DNA of 64,000 bases from Lewinellaceae bacterium. Lineage in GTDB: Bacteria; Bacteroidota; Bacteroidia; Chitinophagales; Saprospiraceae. Where the stretch lies: NCBI GenBank assembly GCA_020636005.1, contig JACJYR010000001.1, positions 754,001 through 818,000 on the forward strand. Reading direction: 5' to 3'. The notes beneath the pieces were generated by a model. It saw nothing but the letters and a program-made list of their open reading frames with translations. It did not search any database and was not told the DNA's origin. The position numbers were made by a program, and so were the translations under genes. Below are positions 59,360 through 64,000 of the stretch, one piece after another. How positions within the stretch are numbered: the stretch's first letter is position 1; every line of letters begins with the position of its first letter.

Positions 59360-60394
59360 TCAATAGCTCGTCTCGTCCAGCTTCACCTTTCCCCAAAAGG
59401 TTTTGTAAACAAACACCGTGTAGGCCAGTACCAACGGCGCACCAATGGCAGCCAGGGTGAGCATGATGCCCAGGGATTTTTCAGAAGAAGCCGCATTGTA
59501 AACGGTCAGGCTGTACTTGGGGTCGATGGTGGAAATGACCAGCACCGGGTACAGCTCGATGGCCACCAGAATGAGCAGGAAGCTCACGGAAAGGGAGGAG
59601 AAGAGAAAGGCCAGCCTGAACTTGCCCTTGCTGGCCAACCGGGGCACGTTGGCAATGCTCAAAAACGCCAGCAACGGCACAGCGAACAGCGCCACGTTGC
59701 TCTTGATGTCGTCGGAAAGGTGGGGAAGGTAGAGCAGCGTGTACAGCGTCACCAAGGCAAAAAGTACGACAAAGGCAATAATGGCCCGTTTGAGCAGCAA
59801 GGTGATTTTAGTGTAAAGCCGCCCCTCCGTTTTCATGGCCAGATAAATAGCCCCGTGCATTGAGAACAAGGCCACCGTCGTCAGCCCAACCGCAATGGCA
59901 TAGGGGTTGAGAAACTGCAGCCAACTCCCCTCGAATTCGAACCCCTCCCCTATCGAGACGCCCAGCAAAACATTCCCCAAAACAACGCCGAGCAACAGCG
60001 CCAGCATCACGCTCGACACGCTGTACAACACATCCCACATTTTCCGCCACCAGGCCATCGGCTCCTTGCTGCGGAACTCGATGGACACCGCCCGCAAAAT
60101 CAGGAACATCAAAAACAGCATGAACGGGATGTACATCGCCGAAAACATGGAGGCATACACCACCGGAAACCCCGCAAACAGTGCCCCGCCACCAATGACC
60201 AGCCACACTTCGTTGCCGTCCCATACCGGCCCCACGGCATTCAGGGCGATGCGGCGGCTTTCTTCTTTTTTGAAAAACAGGTGCAGCGCACCGGCGCCCA
60301 AATCGAAACCATCCAGGATGGCGTAGCCGGAGAACAGCGCCCCGACGACGAGGAACCAAAGCGTTGGGTAGTCTATGCCGAGAAATGTTGCCAT
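59360..60394 (-). CDS. cydB: cytochrome bd quinol oxidase subunit II
   Basis: The 344-residue membrane protein has about eight transmembrane helices, starting TLWFLVVGALFSGYAILDGF then DLGAGALHLFFKKEE, and contains AVGPVWDGNEVWLVIGGGAL and FRSKEPMAWWRKMWDVLYSV. Subunit II is part of cytochrome bd, which reduces O2 with quinol and generates a proton gradient at the inner membrane. It follows cydA by 31 bp on the same strand. No CydX-like small peptide is evident after it. The outer-membrane protein gene upstream of cydA appears to be the first gene of the unit. Confidence 0.95.
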   Translation of the reverse strand: MATFLGIDYPTLWFLVVGALFSGYAILDGFDLGAGALHLFFKKEESRRIALNAVGPVWDGNEVWLVIGGGALFAGFPVVYASMFSAMYIPFMLFLMFLILRAVSIEFRSKEPMAWWRKMWDVLYSVSSVMLALLLGVVLGNVLLGVSIGEGFEFEGSWLQFLNPYAIAVGLTTVALFSMHGAIYLAMKTEGRLYTKITLLLKRAIIAFVVLFALVTLYTLLYLPHLSDDIKSNVALFAVPLLAFLSIANVPRLASKGKFRLAFLFSSLSVSFLLILVAIELYPVLVISTIDPKYSLTVYNAASSEKSLGIMLTLAAIGAPLVLAYTVFVYKTFWGKVKLDETSY

Positions 60395-60425
60395 TGGAAA
60401 GGGTTTGTTGTTTTGGGTTTGGGGT

Positions 60426-61805
60426 TTATGGTTTGCCCACTATGTCCGAAATCTCCTGGAGGTGGGGGCGGTGTTCGATAAAGGTAGTGTCCGCCGGGCC
60501 GTGCTTTATTTTTTTGTCCAGCAAATAAATAAACAGCAACAACAGTAGCAGGTACAGCGCCGTGAACATGATCAACGAAAACAGCACCTGGTTCGCCGTC
60601 ACCACTTTCGACAGGGCGTCCGAAGTGCGCAGCAAGCCATATACCACCCAGGGCTGCCGCCCCATTTCGGCGGAAAACCAGCCGACCTGGTTGGCGATTT
60701 GCGGCAGCAAAACCGCCACCACAAAGAGCCTGAGCAGCCATTTTTGCTCAAACAATTTCCCCCGCCACCATAGAAAACTACCATACAGCGACAGCGCAAT
60801 CAAGGTCATCCCAATAGCGACCATCAGGTGGTAAAACTGGAAAATGGCGTTCAGTGCACTGGGCCGCTCATTTTCAGGGAAGGAGTTCAAACCCCGGATG
60901 GGCGTTTTAAAATCCTGGTGTACCAGGAAGCTCAAACCGCCCGGCACTTTCAGGCCGGCGACCTGCTGTGTTTCCTTGTCCACCCAACCGAACAGGTACA
61001 TGTCCGCCACGGCCAGGCTGTCGAAATGCCCTTCCAGGGCAGCGAGCTTGGCGGGCTGGTTTTCGGCCACGCCGTTGGCGGAATGGTGGCCTGTGAACAA
61101 TTGCACCAGCGAGGAAACAGTAGCCACGACGAGGGCTATCTTGAATGCCTTTTTTGAAATTTCTACATGCCTGTTTTTCAAAATATAAAAGGCATGGACG
61201 CTCAGCACGAGGAAAGCCCCGGCCAGGAACGCCCCAATCCAAACGTGGGTGAGCCGGTCCACGCTCGAAGGGTTGAAGACCATCGCCCAAAAGTCCGTGA
61301 TTTCCGCCCTGGCGTTCATGCCTTCTCCTACAATGTGGAAACCAGCGGGGGTTTGCTGCCAGCTATTGGCCACTACTATCCACACAGCGGAAAACATGGA
61401 GCCGATCCATACGCCCAAGGTAGCAATGAAATGTACCCGTGGGCTGACCCTGTTCCAGCCGAAGAGCAGCACGCCGAGGAAACCGCTTTCCAGGGCAAAT
61501 GCAAAAATCCCCTCCGCCGCCAGCGCACTGCCGAACACATCGCCGACGTAGCGGGAGTAGGTGGCCCAGTTGGTGCCAAACTCAAACTCCATGACGATGC
61601 CCGTTGCCACGCCGATACCAAAAGTGAGCGCAAAAATCTTGGTCCAAAAGCGGGCAAGCTGTTCGTACTGACGGTCGCCCGTGCGCAGGAACATGCCCTC
61701 CATGATGACCATGACGAGGCCCAACCCAATGCTGAGCGGAGGATAGATATAATGAAAAGCGATGGTGAAAGCGAACTGAATGCGGGAGAGAATTTCAACA
61801 TCCAT
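60426..61805 (-). CDS. cydA: cytochrome bd quinol oxidase subunit I
   Basis: The 459-residue protein has the heme-binding and quinol-binding set: FTIAFHYIYPPLSIGLGLVM with His near the N-terminus, GIVMEFEFGTNWATYSRYVG, FAFALESGFLGVLLFG, and AEMGRQPWVVYGLLRTSDAL. The Q-loop is short, as in non-E. coli, CIO-type subunits. Together with CydB it forms a high-affinity terminal oxidase. It lies 66 bp downstream of an outer-membrane protein gene on the same strand, so that gene and cydAB are probably one operon. A CRP/FNR-like operator lies upstream of that first gene. Confidence 0.96.
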   Translation of the reverse strand: MDVEILSRIQFAFTIAFHYIYPPLSIGLGLVMVIMEGMFLRTGDRQYEQLARFWTKIFALTFGIGVATGIVMEFEFGTNWATYSRYVGDVFGSALAAEGIFAFALESGFLGVLLFGWNRVSPRVHFIATLGVWIGSMFSAVWIVVANSWQQTPAGFHIVGEGMNARAEITDFWAMVFNPSSVDRLTHVWIGAFLAGAFLVLSVHAFYILKNRHVEISKKAFKIALVVATVSSLVQLFTGHHSANGVAENQPAKLAALEGHFDSLAVADMYLFGWVDKETQQVAGLKVPGGLSFLVHQDFKTPIRGLNSFPENERPSALNAIFQFYHLMVAIGMTLIALSLYGSFLWWRGKLFEQKWLLRLFVVAVLLPQIANQVGWFSAEMGRQPWVVYGLLRTSDALSKVVTANQVLFSLIMFTALYLLLLLLFIYLLDKKIKHGPADTTFIEHRPHLQEISDIVGKP

Positions 61806-61871
61806 TTTGAAAGGTGTTTGGACTGCCTCACCATGATTGATGAACCATCGTGAGATTGATAAAATGCCCTG

Positions 61872-62417
61872 CTAAAAGCGCTTGCCGATGCCCACTGCAA
61901 AGGACCAGGTATCGAAAGCATCAAAACGGGTGTCGTAGAAAATAGTTGGTGAAATATCCCAGTCCTTGCCAAACTCGAATTCGTATTCAATGCCCGCCCG
62001 CAGCAGGGCGAAGTTTTCTTTTTTCTCAAACTCGTAGCCGGGGCCGATCAGGAGCACCAGGTCTTTGAAGGGCTTTACCAGCACATCCAGGGTGGTGACG
62101 AGCGGGTATTCCCGTTCCAGTTGTTCGCCTTCCTGTTTTTCGACGATAAACGTTTGGAGTTCCAGGTCGTTGTGGAGGCCAAGGCCCCAGCGCCGGTTGA
62201 ACCAATATTCCAGATCCAGGCCCCAGGAGGGCACGAAAAGGTGCTTGGGTTCTTCGCCTGTTGGCACGTAAGTATGCCCAATCAGGAGGGAGGCCCTGAA
62301 ATGCTTGAAAGTTTCGGCCGGTTCTGTGGAATGCAGGGCATTGGTGGGTTCCCCTTCCTGCCCAGCAGCCAGGAGGCAGCCCAAAGAAAAGACAAAGGCG
62401 AGCAATGACTTTTTCAT
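61872..62417 (-). CDS. outer-membrane beta-barrel-like protein at the head of the cyd operon
   Basis: The 181-residue protein starts at ATG 62417 (MKKSLLAFVFSLGCLLAAG, a signal peptide). The mature part is strand-rich: FKHFRASLLIGHTYVPTG, FVPSWGLDLEYWFNRRWGLG, LVLLIGPGYEFEKKENFALL, AGIEYEFEFGKDWDISPTIF, ending SFAVGIGKRF. That is the look of a small outer-membrane barrel of about eight strands. It is the first gene before cydA (66 bp). The 522-bp region upstream contains an operator-promoter arrangement. Its link to oxygen-limited growth is inferred from the operon only. Confidence 0.8.
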   Translation of the reverse strand: MKKSLLAFVFSLGCLLAAGQEGEPTNALHSTEPAETFKHFRASLLIGHTYVPTGEEPKHLFVPSWGLDLEYWFNRRWGLGLHNDLELQTFIVEKQEGEQLEREYPLVTTLDVLVKPFKDLVLLIGPGYEFEKKENFALLRAGIEYEFEFGKDWDISPTIFYDTRFDAFDTWSFAVGIGKRF

Positions 62418-62703
62418 ATCGAATGGAATTTTAGTTGAATGAAGCCATCCAAAAAGGATCGGGGCAACCACCGAGGCCCAAACCTGCCGCCTCCCACCTG
62501 GTTATTTCCACCAAAATTTCCCTCAAGCAAAGTGCCTGCCCAGACAAAAGCAAAGTTAGGCTCCCAACTGGTAATTTTCATTTGGAATTCTTTGCTTTGG
62601 GAGATTGTCCGGTTGACAGTAGGTTTTATCACCGTGCAGCCACCCAAAAGGGGGGCGGTGCCGCTTTATTTTTACGGGGCAAGGTTTGCAAAAAAAACAT
62701 GTG

Positions 62704-62711
62704 CAAAGGTA
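62704..62711 (-). promoter_or_regulatory. cydA: candidate -7 element of the cyd unit
   Basis: The minus strand reads TACCTTTG, a TAnnTTTG match, about 287 bp before the first start codon. There is no -33 TTG, as expected if an activator bound at 62734-62747 replaces that contact. Confidence 0.5.
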
Positions 62712-62733
62712 GGTGTGGCATCGTAGCACCCTG

Positions 62734-62747
62734 GTGATTTATATCAC
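62734..62747. promoter_or_regulatory. cydA: CRP/FNR-like operator upstream of the cyd unit
   Basis: GTGATTTATATCAC: half-sites GTGAT and ATCAC around a 4-base spacer, the GTGA-N6-TCAC core of CRP/FNR-family sites. The centre is about 41 bases upstream of the transcription start predicted from the TACCTTTG element, the standard class II activator position. Confidence 0.55.
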
Positions 62748-62939
62748 TTTCAAAACCCTGGGGTGCCAGGCCCCGCCCATGCCGGCATGTAATGCGCCGG
62801 AGGAACTTCGGCTGCCATCGGCAGAAATGGCGAGACCATTCAGAGGGTTGCGTTTTTGAAAAAAAATACTCTCACAATCCATCACTTGTGAGAAATTGAC
62901 ACAGTTTTTTTGAACAATCGCCCCAACGCTGAAAGGAGC

Positions 62940-64000
62940 CTATTTCAAAATAGCGCCACCCACCGCACACTCCAAACACCGCTTCCTGTCACAATACACA
63001 TTCTTCAACTGTAGCAAAGCCTGCGTCTGATACGCAGACTTCGCTTCCATCCCTAGCCTTTGCCAACCCATGATGATAGCATTCCGCTCTGCGGGCAACC
63101 TTTCCAAAAGGCTGATCGCCAGGTCTTTGAAATCCTGGTTGCCCTGCTGGCTGCCATACACGAACAGGAAAGGGACGATGGTGTTGATGGTGAGCAGGCG
63201 CACGGCGTCCTTGCCCAGCGATTTGTTTTTTTTGGGCGATTCGTTGCCGAAGGTGTAGTGTGTGAGCCAGTAGCCGTCCAGCTTTACCTCGAACAGCGAT
63301 TCGATATCCGCCTGGCTTTTCACCTCCAATATTTTGCTGAACAGGTGCGCCGACTGCTGTACCAGCCTCGCAAATTGCGCCAGCCGGATGGTCGGGAAAT
63401 TGGCCGGGTGCAGGCGCAGGAATTTCCAGGCGGCGGAGTTCAGTGGTGTGAGCGCATATTTTTTTTGTAAAAAGCCAAACTCGCTTTGCAGGCGGTTAGG
63501 ATATGCTTCTCCAAAATCCTGCCCCAGCAAGCCTGCCTGGCCAAACAGGAATGCCTCCAGTTGAAGAAGGTTGTCCCTGTGTTTAGCGAGGATGTTTTGC
63601 GGCAGGGATTGGGCGAGCATTTCAAAGGGTTCGGCGTTTATTTTCAGGCCAAAATTGCGGGCGAGGATTTGGTAGAATGTTTCTTCCCAGTTGCCCTTGT
63701 TTGCCTGGAGCGTGTGCAGGATGGCCGCCGTTTTCTGCTCCAGGCGCTCCACCAGGAGGCGGTCGAGCCATAGGCTCCGGGTCATTTCCGGCACTTCGTA
63801 AAACTGGTGCTGGCAGGGTATCCAGTGTTCGTTGTGCAGCAGTTTTTGGTAACTGCCGATGAGCTTGGGCGGAATGCGGTTTTTCATTTCCAGGCAGGGC
63901 AGGCGGCTGCCATCGGCCCTCAGCACGGGTTGGTCCTCCTCCAGCACCACGTGCAAAATAACATTGTCATAAGCCCGGTCGTCCTGGTGTTTGTGTTGCA
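62940..64000 (-). CDS. DUF2851 family protein (partial, 5' end outside window)
   Basis: The frame runs from the stop at 62940 to the right window edge with no stop in about 353 residues. At the edge it reads QHKHQDDRAYDNVILHVVLE, followed by EDQPVLRADGSRLPCLEM, the N-terminal pattern of DUF2851. The last part, MGWQRLGMEAKSAYQTQALL then QLKNVYCDRKRCLECAVG, with Cys residues near the end, fits the family C-terminus. DUF2851 proteins are cytoplasmic, found mostly in Bacteroidota, and have no established function. The true start lies outside the window. A possible operator pair (TCTCACAA/TTGTGAGA) lies just downstream of its stop. Confidence 0.85.
   Translation of the reverse strand, partial: QHKHQDDRAYDNVILHVVLEEDQPVLRADGSRLPCLEMKNRIPPKLIGSYQKLLHNEHWIPCQHQFYEVPEMTRSLWLDRLLVERLEQKTAAILHTLQANKGNWEETFYQILARNFGLKINAEPFEMLAQSLPQNILAKHRDNLLQLEAFLFGQAGLLGQDFGEAYPNRLQSEFGFLQKKYALTPLNSAAWKFLRLHPANFPTIRLAQFARLVQQSAHLFSKILEVKSQADIESLFEVKLDGYWLTHYTFGNESPKKNKSLGKDAVRLLTINTIVPFLFVYGSQQGNQDFKDLAISLLERLPAERNAIIMGWQRLGMEAKSAYQTQALLQLKNVYCDRKRCLECAVGGAILK

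Larger units (their letters stand above)
62418..62939. other. cydA: 522-bp upstream region of the cyd unit
   Basis: It separates the divergently transcribed DUF2851 gene end and the cyd unit. It holds two minus-strand -7-like elements (TAACTTTG at 62551-62558, TACCTTTG at 62704-62711), a CRP/FNR-like palindrome (62734-62747), a CATGCCGGCATG palindrome (62778-62789) and the inverted pair TCTCACAA (62870-62877) with TTGTGAGA (62886-62893). Confidence 0.6.

Noticed and set aside
62778..62789. CATGCCGGCATG palindrome as an operator
   Set aside because: A 12-bp palindrome alone is weak evidence; it is mentioned only as part of the region and is not tied to a promoter.

Overview
The window reads as chromosomal DNA of a Bacteroidota bacterium, most likely of the Saprospiria/Chitinophagia type. 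The signs are a type IX secretion (T9SS) sorting domain on a giant SprB-repeat protein, DUF5777 and DUF2851 proteins, many lipoproteins with simple Cys lipoboxes, ECF sigma/anti-sigma pairs, Bacteroidetes-type promoters (TTG-N19-TAnnTTTG) in place of E. coli-type ones, and a flexirubin/aryl-polyene-type pigment locus. Housekeeping genes are moderately GC-rich. No tRNA, rRNA, CRISPR array or complete IS transposase was recognised.

Layout. 1-6.1 kb: a cut-off O-antigen-ligase-like gene, then pheS, then a chain of overlapping genes (antitoxin, PemK/MazF toxin, AAA ATPase, small PIN-like protein) that runs by a 4-base overlap into gatA. gatA itself carries an in-frame 58-bp palindromic element. 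6.4-12.8 kb: lytic transglycosylase, Tat-exported oxidoreductase, small lipoprotein and Cys-rich exported protein, Nudix hydrolase, and a PAP2-like protein that has lost catalytic residues. 13.3-18.4 kb: a 1694-residue secreted repeat protein. 19-30.3 kb: gcvP, a leaderless S8 peptidase, psd, lpxH, 3-hydroxyanthranilate dioxygenase, an SDR and a sigma/anti-sigma pair. 30.7-33.8 kb: a gluzincin-propeller-Omp85 fusion.

34.2-48.6 kb is a one-directional pigment cluster. It has a tyrosine-ammonia-lyase-like enzyme (starter unit), FabG, three ketosynthases, a chain-length-factor-like protein and a truncated ketosynthase-like protein, two ACPs, a hotdog dehydratase with Gln at the catalytic His position, a 4HBT thioesterase, an LpxL-like acyltransferase, a flavin halogenase-like protein, a NodB deacetylase and a LolA-like carrier. 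Together they would build an aryl-polyene chain on ACP and hand it to the envelope. No exporter, acyl-CoA/ACP ligase or dialkylresorcinol genes are visible here.

48.7-64 kb: aconitase, a GNAT-like protein and an epimerase; a YceI/DUF5777/three-lipoprotein group with unusual CxnCH motifs; another sigma/anti-sigma pair; a cydAB operon led by an outer-membrane protein gene with a CRP/FNR-like operator upstream; and a partial DUF2851 gene.

At least three families of non-coding palindromic repeats are scattered between genes: family A (two copies), family B (three copies) and one 154-bp element with a GGAGGCTGTCTCA terminus.
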